Shown piece by piece: positions 1 through 8,300 of a DNA stretch of 22,775 nt. Location of the stretch: NCBI GenBank assembly GCA_001839685.1, contig MLAK01001285.1, positions 1-22,775 on the forward strand, given 5' to 3'. Below the pieces are notes generated by a model. The model worked only from the letters and a program-made list of their open reading frames with translations, was not told the origin of the DNA and ran no database searches. Source of the DNA: Tritrichomonas foetus. Taxonomy: Eukaryota > Parabasalia > Tritrichomonadida > Tritrichomonadidae. The position numbers and the translations under genes are program-made. How positions within the stretch are numbered: position 1 is the first letter of the stretch; the number at the start of each line of letters is the position of its first letter.

Positions 1-39
1 AGTTGGGATAAATTGAGCGAAGCGCAATTTATCACAACT
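1..39. repeat. Near-perfect inverted repeat (hairpin)
   Basis: Bases 1-18 pair with bases 22-39 around a GAA loop at 19-21. Of 18 pairs, 16 are Watson-Crick; the two exceptions are 6/34 and 16/24, both purine-purine oppositions. It lies about 95 bases upstream of the first gene and touches the window edge. It could be the end of a small inverted-repeat element, a 3'-end signal of a gene to the left, or a regulatory palindrome. The sequence does not decide between these. Confidence 0.7.
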
Positions 40-134
40 TATAGGTCTACTATTGATGATAAATTCTATGATAAAATTCTATGTAAAAATTTTCTTAATT
101 TAAATGGCCATTAATTGAATGCTTTATACTATTA

Positions 135-3100
135 ATGATGAATTCTATTTCTTTTTTTATCTTTCCTTGGCTTATTTACATTGGAGCAGGGGTTGTGATG
201 TATTCATCAGATCCCCTTCGTCCAAATGAATTTTTCATTGATCAAGAATTTGCTGTAATATCAGAAAATCCACTTGTGGACGACTCCTTTACACCAAAGT
301 GTGCTTTTTCAGGAAATGTCACAATTGGATACATAGTCAAATGCCGTCAGGCAGGACATCATATTTTAAACATTGAATCTAAATCATTTCAATTTTATAT
401 AATAGAAAGAAAAAAACCGTATCGATGGTCATTTTCTATACTATATGAAGATCAGCCAACAAACTATATTGAAGTTGGTAAAAATTATAGTTTGAGAATT
501 TGGATAACAAAACTATCCTTTGATTCAGAGATTCAAGAGGAATTAAGAGGAACTTCATCTACTATTTCGGATGAGTCTTTATCAATTACTCAATCATTCG
601 ATGCACTTGGAGAATATCCAATATTAACTTTTTTAAAATTTGATAAAATTAATCAAAACATTTCCTCTTTCAATGAAAATCATTATTGGGAAGTTGATTT
701 TACTGTTAATGATATGTTTCTTAGATCTTTTTCAATAACTGGTCATGATAATTCTGATACATTTGGTGCTGTAGAGTCAATTGAATACAATTTTATGTAT
801 AAAAACGTTTTCGATGATCAATCAAATATTTACAACAATTATTTAACTGACTTTTCAGACAATGTAAATTTATTTGAAAATACAACTATTGTTTCTATAA
901 ATAAAATTCCATGTTATCCTAGTTACATGATTGTAAAATGTAAAAATACAATCAATAATGAATTTCGTTATTTTTATACCAATAATAATTTACAAACGGT
1001 AAAAGAATTTGGTAGAAATAAGAATTTTTCTGATGTTTTTCTTACAATGCAGGGTTTTTATTTTATTGAACAGAGAACCATTAAAAAAATTGAAAATAAC
1101 CAAATTATTGATCTTTTCACATTTCCTGAAATTTCAGATCATTCTATTACCTTTTTTGCTTCTGACTTTTGTGATTTCTATTTAGGTGAAAATAATCAAT
1201 TATCAGCCGAAAATAATTTTATTGGTGCTTTTTCTTCATCAAAAGTTGTTATTTCAAATAATGGACAAAATTTTCGTGATAATATTTTATTAAATAACTT
1301 AAACTTAAAATTTATCTCTACTTCTTATCGTTGGCAACAAGTTAGTGTTCTTGTTGAAGCCGAATTAAAACCGCAATATATAATCAGTTTTGATATTTCT
1401 CATAATGTTTATTTTCAAGCGAATTTGGAAAGTACTATTAATTCAGATTTCATTAAATTTGGCTATGATTATGGATTATTTATATATGGTAGTACTTTAT
1501 TGTTTTCACCTGATTTCAAAACAATACAATCGATTTTTTTACCAGGTGGATTTCAAAATAACACAGAAATGGGATTATCAAGTCTAACTCTTCTAAGTAA
1601 TGATAAATTTGTTGCTTTATCAGGGAAATCTTTATTTTTTGGCGATATAAAAATGAAAAAAGCGACTCAATTATTCGATAATCCTTTAGAAAATGGTTAT
1701 ATTATTTCTAATGATCAAAATAATATTATTTGTATTGGATTTAAGAAATCATTTGGTAGTTCTAATTCTTCTTCAAATCTATCACCTTTTGAAGTTTTGC
1801 CTATTGTAAATTATATACCGAAATCAACAGATTCTTATTCTACTTTGATTCGTGGGAAAATAGAACCACTATATATTGATCTTGGTGACATAAATGAAAT
1901 TAAACTCACTATTGGATCAGTTACTATAAATAATAAAGAACCATCTGTACAAATATCCGTCCCGTCAAACATTGCAATGAAATATACGTTAAATTCTAAA
2001 ATATTGAGTTGCAGCTCACTCATTTCTTACATCAGTACAGGTAATGTTGTTGAATCTGATGTTAGAATTTCAACTGAAAGATGCAAATACTATGATATTA
2101 ATGCAACAACACAATTTTTATCATCAAAAATTCGGAGAAATAATGATACCCCTGGTTCAGCGCGTCTGCAACTTTTTATGTATTCCGAAGGACACATTTT
2201 CGATGTTTACAACATACCTATTATTGTTGGATGCCCAAAGGATCGAAAACTTGGTGTAAGAATCGAAAAAGACTATTGCTATCCTGGTGATGAATGTAAA
2301 CTGAATGTTTTCCATCATCGATTCTTTAAACCAATCCCAGTGGTTTTTGATGGTGATAAAATAATTAATGAAATAAATGGTGATTATACGATTGTATCAA
2401 CAACTAAGTTTAAATATGAAATGACGGTTGATGATGCAAAATGTTTATCAAAACCACAAACTTATGAAGAAATGGGGAGAAATTGGTCAAGGGTTAATTA
2501 TAATGACTGTTTTTCCATGGATCTAAATAATCAAGAATTTGATAAAAAAGCATCATATTCCATCTTAAATAGTACACACAATTCAATTAGCATAAGTGAA
2601 AATGTCAAAGAAGTTCAATTAAGACTAATAAATCTTGATTATTCATCAACCATGTGCGAATTAGATTATAATTTTACAATTGTTGTCATTGAAAGACCAC
2701 TTAAACCCATTTTTATTGTAGTTGTGATTTGTGTTGCTTTAATCATTGTGATAAATATTATGATATTTGAAATATGGAAATATTATACTTTCAAATATCC
2801 TGAAGCTCTTATGTTTGATATGGAAAGAAAAAAGAATGATACAAAGATTATGAACAACGAAGCTATTCAAAGTTATCTCAATGTTGATAACAATAAATCT
2901 AAAACTAAAACTCAAAAGAAAGAAGAAAAGAGTAAAAGCCAGAAAGAAGAAAAGAGTAAAAGCCAGAAAGAAGAAAAGAGTAAAAGCAAAAAAGAAGAAA
3001 AGACTAAAAGCAAAAAAGAAGAAAAGACTAAAAGCCAGAAAGAAGAGAAGAGTAAAAGCCAGAAAGAAGAAAAGAGTAAAAGCAAAAAAGAAGAAAAGAG

Positions 3101-3251
3101 TAAAAACCAAAAAGACGAAAGTCAGAGTAAAAAAGATGAAAATGATGATAAATCTTCTAACATACTTAGCGAAGATGATTTATGTGTTCTTGTTGAATAT
3201 TATGGATATGAATATGAATATGAGGAAGAAGAGGATGAAAACAGTCAATAG
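135..3251 (+). CDS. Type I membrane glycoprotein, CatSper auxiliary-subunit-like, with Lys/Glu repeat tail
   Basis: This 1038-residue protein has a hydrophobic N-terminal signal peptide (about residues 3-22), a large Asn-rich ectodomain with many N-glycosylation sequons, one transmembrane segment (about 859-881) and a cytosolic tail of about 157 residues. Two ATGs are adjacent at 135 and 138, and either could start it. The membrane-proximal ectodomain has paired cysteines and a recognisable block: Gly699-Cys700-Pro701, then Cys770, Pro774-Gln775-Thr776, Trp784, and Asn-Tyr-x-x-Cys792-Phe793 shortly before the membrane. From memory, that order matches the conserved C-terminal ectodomain of CatSper beta/delta/epsilon subunits, which surround the sperm/flagellar Ca2+ channel. 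The N-terminal half could be a beta-propeller as in those proteins, but I cannot show it. The tail has eight KEEKSKSQ-type repeats and ends in a Tyr/Glu-rich acidic stretch. The gene is convergent with the kinase downstream. The membrane topology is clear; the CatSper assignment is inferred, and a generic surface glycoprotein is the alternative. Confidence 0.85.
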   Translation: MMNSISFFIFPWLIYIGAGVVMYSSDPLRPNEFFIDQEFAVISENPLVDDSFTPKCAFSGNVTIGYIVKCRQAGHHILNIESKSFQFYIIERKKPYRWSFSILYEDQPTNYIEVGKNYSLRIWITKLSFDSEIQEELRGTSSTISDESLSITQSFDALGEYPILTFLKFDKINQNISSFNENHYWEVDFTVNDMFLRSFSITGHDNSDTFGAVESIEYNFMYKNVFDDQSNIYNNYLTDFSDNVNLFENTTIVSINKIPCYPSYMIVKCKNTINNEFRYFYTNNNLQTVKEFGRNKNFSDVFLTMQGFYFIEQRTIKKIENNQIIDLFTFPEISDHSITFFASDFCDFYLGENNQLSAENNFIGAFSSSKVVISNNGQNFRDNILLNNLNLKFISTSYRWQQVSVLVEAELKPQYIISFDISHNVYFQANLESTINSDFIKFGYDYGLFIYGSTLLFSPDFKTIQSIFLPGGFQNNTEMGLSSLTLLSNDKFVALSGKSLFFGDIKMKKATQLFDNPLENGYIISNDQNNIICIGFKKSFGSSNSSSNLSPFEVLPIVNYIPKSTDSYSTLIRGKIEPLYIDLGDINEIKLTIGSVTINNKEPSVQISVPSNIAMKYTLNSKILSCSSLISYISTGNVVESDVRISTERCKYYDINATTQFLSSKIRRNNDTPGSARLQLFMYSEGHIFDVYNIPIIVGCPKDRKLGVRIEKDYCYPGDECKLNVFHHRFFKPIPVVFDGDKIINEINGDYTIVSTTKFKYEMTVDDAKCLSKPQTYEEMGRNWSRVNYNDCFSMDLNNQEFDKKASYSILNSTHNSISISENVKEVQLRLINLDYSSTMCELDYNFTIVVIERPLKPIFIVVVICVALIIVINIMIFEIWKYYTFKYPEALMFDMERKKNDTKIMNNEAIQSYLNVDNNKSKTKTQKKEEKSKSQKEEKSKSQKEEKSKSKKEEKTKSKKEEKTKSQKEEKSKSQKEEKSKSKKEEKSKNQKDESQSKKDENDDKSSNILSEDDLCVLVEYYGYEYEYEEEEDENSQ
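2919..3110 (+). repeat. 24-bp in-frame tandem repeat, eight copies
   Basis: Eight consecutive 24-base units encode the octapeptide KEEKSKSQ with conservative changes (S to T, Q to K, last unit KEEKSKNQ). It covers residues 929-992 in the cytosolic tail of the upstream membrane protein. A degraded Lys/Asp/Ser-rich continuation follows. The array is strongly purine-rich on the + strand. A period divisible by three and conservative changes between units are consistent with selection for a charged tail, which may bind microtubules or acidic lipids (inference). Confidence 0.95.
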
Positions 3252-3311
3252 AAAAAACCGTATTTTATTATTATTAATGTATTAAAATGTTTGTTATACT
3301 TTCTATTATAT

Positions 3312-3353
3312 ATTCTTATAATTTATTATTATTTATTCTTATAATTTATTATT
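3312..3353 (+). repeat. Short AT-rich direct repeat in convergent spacer
   Basis: A 19-base AT-only-but-one word (ATTCTTATAATTTATTATT) occurs at 3312-3330 and again at 3335-3353, a period of 23 bases. It sits in the 214-base spacer between the stop of the membrane protein and the stop of the convergent kinase gene. The spacer shows nothing else beyond AT-rich 3' flank sequence. Confidence 0.7.
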
Positions 3354-3465
3354 CTAATAATTGAGTAAGAAAATAAATTTAGCCATCTAAAAGTCATATT
3401 TATATGGTGAAAAAATGTTTATTAAAGAAAATAAATAAAAATGATCAATTTTTTCATTCTCTTCT

Positions 3466-5085
3466 TCACATTCTAAACGTTGCATAGTAAACGATTAAAA
3501 TTATCATTCCAAGCAACGCTGAAAATCCAACTTTTCCAAGTGTCGCAAAAAGGAAAATTGCAACTATTGCAAGGGCTCCAATCCTTTTTGGATCCTTTGG
3601 AACAACTGATGCTAAATCCAGCTTTTGTGTTGCTTTCTCTGTCTTTACTTTTTCTGTTTTAACTAAATCAGCCACTCTTTCTTTTACTTCCACTTTACCA
3701 GTTTTCTTGGCTTCTTGATTTGATGGTTTTTCTAGCTGCGGTTTTGATTGTGGCTCAGGTTTTTGTTGTGATTCTGTCTTTGGTGCGGATTGTTGAGAAA
3801 TAATTGTTCTTTGATCAGCAATGACTGGTAATTTTGTTGCTCCCTGCTTTTCAACTGGTGAGGCATTCATCAATACAGTTGTTTCGTCTTTCATAGAAGG
3901 CATTTTTTGAATATCGTCATCGAAGTTTAATTTTCCATAGAGGTTATTGTCTTCTTCTTCCTCTTCTTCTTCTTCAATTACATATTCTTCAACTGTGCTG
4001 TAGAGCATAGATGGTTGAGTATTTGCATCAACTTCAACAACAAATGAAGAATATTTCTTTTGTTGATCATCTTCTTCTTCATCTTCCTCTTCATTTTCTT
4101 CTTTATATATAATTTCTCGCTCAAGTAAGTCTTTAAATAAGACTTGACGATCGAAATTATCGACATCTTTCATAAACGGATGCTTTAATAGTTCTGGGAT
4201 TGTAGCTCTCAAATTTGGATCCTTATTCATACACTTTTTGACGAAATCAACAAAGTCAGGTGTTGGCTTACTCTTTTGTCTGAATCCACAAAAGCCTTCT
4301 GTGGCAATAAGAACCATTGCTCGCATAATTGGAAATTCTGAATAAGGAGGAGCACCCTCAAAAAGTTCAATTGCTGTAGCGCCAACGCTCCAAATATCAG
4401 CCGGAAATGAATACTTCATTCCATTGATGACTTCTGGCGCCATCCAATATGGTGTTCCGACAATGGAGCATGTCGAGAATGTTTTGGCTTGGTCAAATTG
4501 CCGGGAGACTCCAAAGTCGGCAACTTTCATATCAGCTGATTTTGAAAGAAGAATGTTTCCAGCCTTGATATCTCGATGAACGATTTTATATTTCAAATGG
4601 AGCATTTGAAGGGCAAAAAGAAGGTCATGCATAACAACTTTGATTTGATCTTCTGTTAGAGGGGTTTGGGCAGCATCAATTAAATCACGTAAAGATCCAC
4701 ATTTGCAGAAATCCATTAAAATCGTCGTAGAGTTGTCGAAAATGACTGATCCGTAATATCGAATTGTGTATGGTGTTGTAATTTGTCTCATGAGTTCGAT
4801 TTCTTTCTTTAAAGAGTCTCTTGTGGCGCGATTCATTAATTCTTCGGAAATCATTTTACCGGCAAGCGTGATTCCTGAGGGGATATGAAGGAGTTCAATA
4901 ACTGTTCCGAAGCCGCCTTTTCCAATCACACGAAGCTTTTGGAAAACTGTCTTTGGATCGACATTTTCGAAACTCCAATTTAAATCTTGATCGACGTGAA
5001 CAAGATGCTTAACATCGGTTGGACCTGAAATCTTAAGCTTTACTTCGTCATCACCTTTAGAGAGAAGCGAAAGTTTTCTTTGCAT
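3466..5085 (-). CDS. STE20/MST-like Ser/Thr kinase with hydrophobic C-terminal anchor
   Basis: From the ATG at 5085 the protein is 539 residues. The catalytic domain spans about 48-304: Gly-rich loop GKGGFG (55-60), Lys77 (VAIK equivalent), Glu95 (helix C), HRDIKAGN from His170 with catalytic Asp172, DFG 190-192, the STE20-type activation segment GTPYWMAPE (210-218), and a DIWSVG subdomain IX. All key residues are present, so it should be active. After it come acidic runs (331-340, 371-378), a Gln/Pro/Lys-rich linker, and a hydrophobic hairpin (about 503-517 and 522-536) running almost to the C-terminus. This suggests a tail-anchored or hairpin membrane kinase. I see no SARAH domain. The frame extends upstream to an ATG at 5256, but an initiator-like TCACT lies at 5127-5123, 40 bases before the 5085 ATG and inside that extension. 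I therefore take 5085 as the start. Germinal-centre or Hippo-like grouping is by kinase-domain resemblance only. Confidence 0.92.
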   Translation of the reverse strand: MQRKLSLLSKGDDEVKLKISGPTDVKHLVHVDQDLNWSFENVDPKTVFQKLRVIGKGGFGTVIELLHIPSGITLAGKMISEELMNRATRDSLKKEIELMRQITTPYTIRYYGSVIFDNSTTILMDFCKCGSLRDLIDAAQTPLTEDQIKVVMHDLLFALQMLHLKYKIVHRDIKAGNILLSKSADMKVADFGVSRQFDQAKTFSTCSIVGTPYWMAPEVINGMKYSFPADIWSVGATAIELFEGAPPYSEFPIMRAMVLIATEGFCGFRQKSKPTPDFVDFVKKCMNKDPNLRATIPELLKHPFMKDVDNFDRQVLFKDLLEREIIYKEENEEEDEEEDDQQKKYSSFVVEVDANTQPSMLYSTVEEYVIEEEEEEEEDNNLYGKLNFDDDIQKMPSMKDETTVLMNASPVEKQGATKLPVIADQRTIISQQSAPKTESQQKPEPQSKPQLEKPSNQEAKKTGKVEVKERVADLVKTEKVKTEKATQKLDLASVVPKDPKRIGALAIVAIFLFATLGKVGFSALLGMIILIVYYATFRM

Positions 5086-5122
5086 ATTTCTTTCTGTAAT
5101 AAAATTAGTCGATTGCTGATAG

Positions 5123-5127
5123 AGTGA
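5123..5127 (-). promoter_or_regulatory. Initiator-like TCACT upstream of kinase gene
   Basis: On the minus strand the motif reads TCACT, which fits the trichomonad initiator TCA-Y-W. The A would lie at 5125, giving a leader of about 40 bases to the ATG at 5085. It supports the shorter kinase start. The motif is short and could occur by chance. Confidence 0.4.
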
Positions 5128-5283
5128 ACGTTTATTTATCTTTATTAATTTGACCTTGAAGATGTAATAAAACATATCAGCCAAATATAAATTGAAAAAA
5201 GCAATATCATGATAGTAGAGACCGTTTACTCCGGTAAGGTTTTGAAAAATTTCCAATTTTTATTTTTTTTAGAGAAAAATCTT

Positions 5284-5288
5284 TCATT
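5284..5288 (+). promoter_or_regulatory. Initiator-like TCATT upstream of HECT gene
   Basis: TCATT followed by a T-run lies 41 bases before the HECT ATG, in the 243-base spacer between the divergent kinase and HECT starts. It matches the TCA-Y-W trichomonad initiator. No other TCA-Y-W lies closer to the ATG on this strand. Confidence 0.45.
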
Positions 5289-5328
5289 TTTATTAAATCA
5301 CCCTACCCATTTATTTGACTAATTAACA

Positions 5329-8300
5329 ATGGGAAATACAAGTTCGCAGCCAGCTCCGCAGACCGAACAAAAAATATATAATATAAATTCAATAACCACA
5401 TACAAACAAATTCCAACATTTTTTGAAACTTTGTTCGAACAATTAGCAATAGATGTCAAATTTAGTTACTCAGAAGCAGAATATAAATCTTATTCATTAG
5501 GAAATAAATTTGTTTTAAATGATATGACTATAGCAGATATAATGTATCATAGTGAAGCATTGTCATCTTATTCTGACAAATTAGAATTAATGAGAAATGT
5601 TATAATTCCAACATTATCAAAGTCATTAATTACCAATGATACTGCTTTAATTATAACAGATTTATATGTAGAATTTTTTAAACGTAGGGCATCATATTTT
5701 ATTTCATGTTTTAATCAAAATTCTAACGTAAATTTATCGGCAACTTCTTCTGAACCAAACTTAAGCTTGTGCCCTTCTTTAAATGCAAGTACTAGTTCAG
5801 ATGGAAATACAAATTCGGAAGTAAAGCTTTCCAATCAAGAAAATGAAAAAATCATTCATGATTTCGATGAAAAATTTTTCCATGAATTTATACAAAAGAA
5901 TATATACTGGATGAAGCAATATAATAAAGTTCCTGAAAATGGAGAATTGGATATAAATACAATATTAAAGCTATTAGATTCACCTAACACTCTTCAACTC
6001 ACTTATGATGCTTTTATGTGGGGAATCTCTCGTCATGATATCAACTTGGTTGTTAAATCATTAAAGTGCATCCTTGATATTTCGATTGCAGAAAAAGTTT
6101 CAAAACAAACTTTTAAGACATTGAATGTTTATTACATGGCACTATTTAACAAACCATCAAATATGTGTTTTGAAATTAAAGAAAATGAAATGAAGACTAT
6201 TTCATTAGATCCATTTTTGGTTACACAAGAAAATTCACATTCAATTCTCGCCAAAAGTCGATCAGATATTTATTTATTTACTCCAAATTCAATACTCACT
6301 GTTATTTCCCTTGCAACAACGAAAGATAAAAGAACAAATAGATTAAAAACATTTAATTTGTCAGCGCACTTTCCAAGAAAAACTGACAGCCAGTTTATTG
6401 TTGCAACTGATCAAATTATATTAATTGGTGATTATACAAATATGATTTCTTGTTTAACAAGACCTTTTTCAATCCTTCCACAAAAGCCGACATATGCAAG
6501 TCATTGTCCCCCAATTAAAACACCAGCAACATCTGATGGAAATTTGGTTTATTCTTTAACTTCGAATTCGGAAATATCTGTTTATTATATTGATATTGTT
6601 CGAATAGTTTTTATACGTCAAATTAAACTTAAAAGAGGAACTGCACCGCTGCTTTTACCTTATTCTGAAGCACTCATTCCACCATATTGGGAATTTAAAT
6701 CATCATTAGCTGTAAATGGACATGTTATCCAATTCATTACAATCATGATTTCTAATGAAGCATATAAATATAATCATTTTATCCGATCCTTTTCATTAAT
6801 TGATGGGTCTCATATTCAAGACACTATTCTCACTACTCCTTATCCAATTCATTCATGGATATATGATTCTGAAAATTATATTTGGGGATTATCACCATAT
6901 TCAACAGGTTCGAATATTTTGCAGTATAAATATTATGGTCCAAGTTTATCAAATAGAGATTTATATGCAATCTTTGGATTTTTAGAGCAACACCGTGATA
7001 GAAAATATTCTTTCTCAGAAATTTTAAATTACATAGCAAATATTTTGGAATTTTATACAATTAAATTTTCCAACAGTAAAACATTAAACTTTGAAGTTAA
7101 TTCTGACCAAATATTACCTTTAATTTGTTTTATTAATGAAATTTCAATTGAAAATTTATTTATTATTGATGCATTTTTAAGCATATTAGCAGAAAACATC
7201 AATAACAATCCTAGCCTGATTAAATATGATTATCTTCCTTTGATTAAATCAGTTTTAATCAAGATTTCCGAGAGCCGACAGGCACATGAATTAGTTTATT
7301 CTTTTGTTGATGATATCATTGAAACAATTTTTTACATTGATCATACCTTCATTTCTCAACTCGTCGATTTAATTTTACCAATAATAACTCCACAACAACT
7401 ATATTTATTTTCAAGACATTATCAAAGTAAGGCTTTTTGTTATCTTTTTTCTATCCAATCACTAAAAACTTCATATACTGACATAATAATCAAAATATTA
7501 TATAATCGACATTATAAAGAACAATCCGATTTTATTATTCATTATCATAGCGCAATATTTACCCAATTTGTTTTTCAAAGTAAAGAAATTATTATTTCAA
7601 ATAGCAAAATTCCATTCATTCCACCTTCATTTATAGAGACAATCGTGAATAATTTATTTGAAAAACTTATTAATTTTGTTTCAAATCCAAAAGAATTAAA
7701 TGATGAATTCTTTTATAGTCAATCTGATTTCATCGATCTTTTCCGTAGGTTGTTAGTTTTGATAAGACCAATAGCAAAATTTGATAAATTTTCTTTACAA
7801 ATTATGGATAAATGCTATCCTTTCCTCAAAATAATGGCTTTACAATTCAATCAAAATCGATTGACTTCGAGCGATGGAAGAATCTCTCTTTGTTATGAAT
7901 TAATGGTTGAAGTCTTTGAATTCTGGTTTGGATGCTTAGTTGCTGCTTTCAAAGGATCTGATGATGTAAAACTAATTAAAAAATATTCTATTTTCTTAAA
8001 AGAATCACACAATTTATTATCTTTAGATAATTGGGAATCTTCATTATTAGTTAACATTGATACAATTATTGATACACATGTGACACCTGATTTTGATATT
8101 AAAGTCTTAATGGAATTTATTTATAAAAAGATTCAAAATCCTTTCAATAGAAGATTAAATAATGAAGATAAAGAATTTGAAGGACATTTAATGATTGCTC
8201 TTGCTTCTCATTTAAATATGATTGATAAACTCCAGTCATTATGTAATTTGGTTGCGTCTGATCAAAAAGATATTATTATATCTCCACAAATTCGACAGTT

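Noticed and set aside
2739..3110. Minus-strand frame of 123 residues rich in Phe/Leu
   Set aside because: It is the antisense of the Lys/Glu repeat array; the low-complexity purine-rich strand makes the opposite strand open by composition.
2881..3285. Plus-strand Lys/Arg-rich frame of 134 residues
   Set aside because: It is an out-of-frame reading of the same 24-bp repeat inside the real membrane protein gene.
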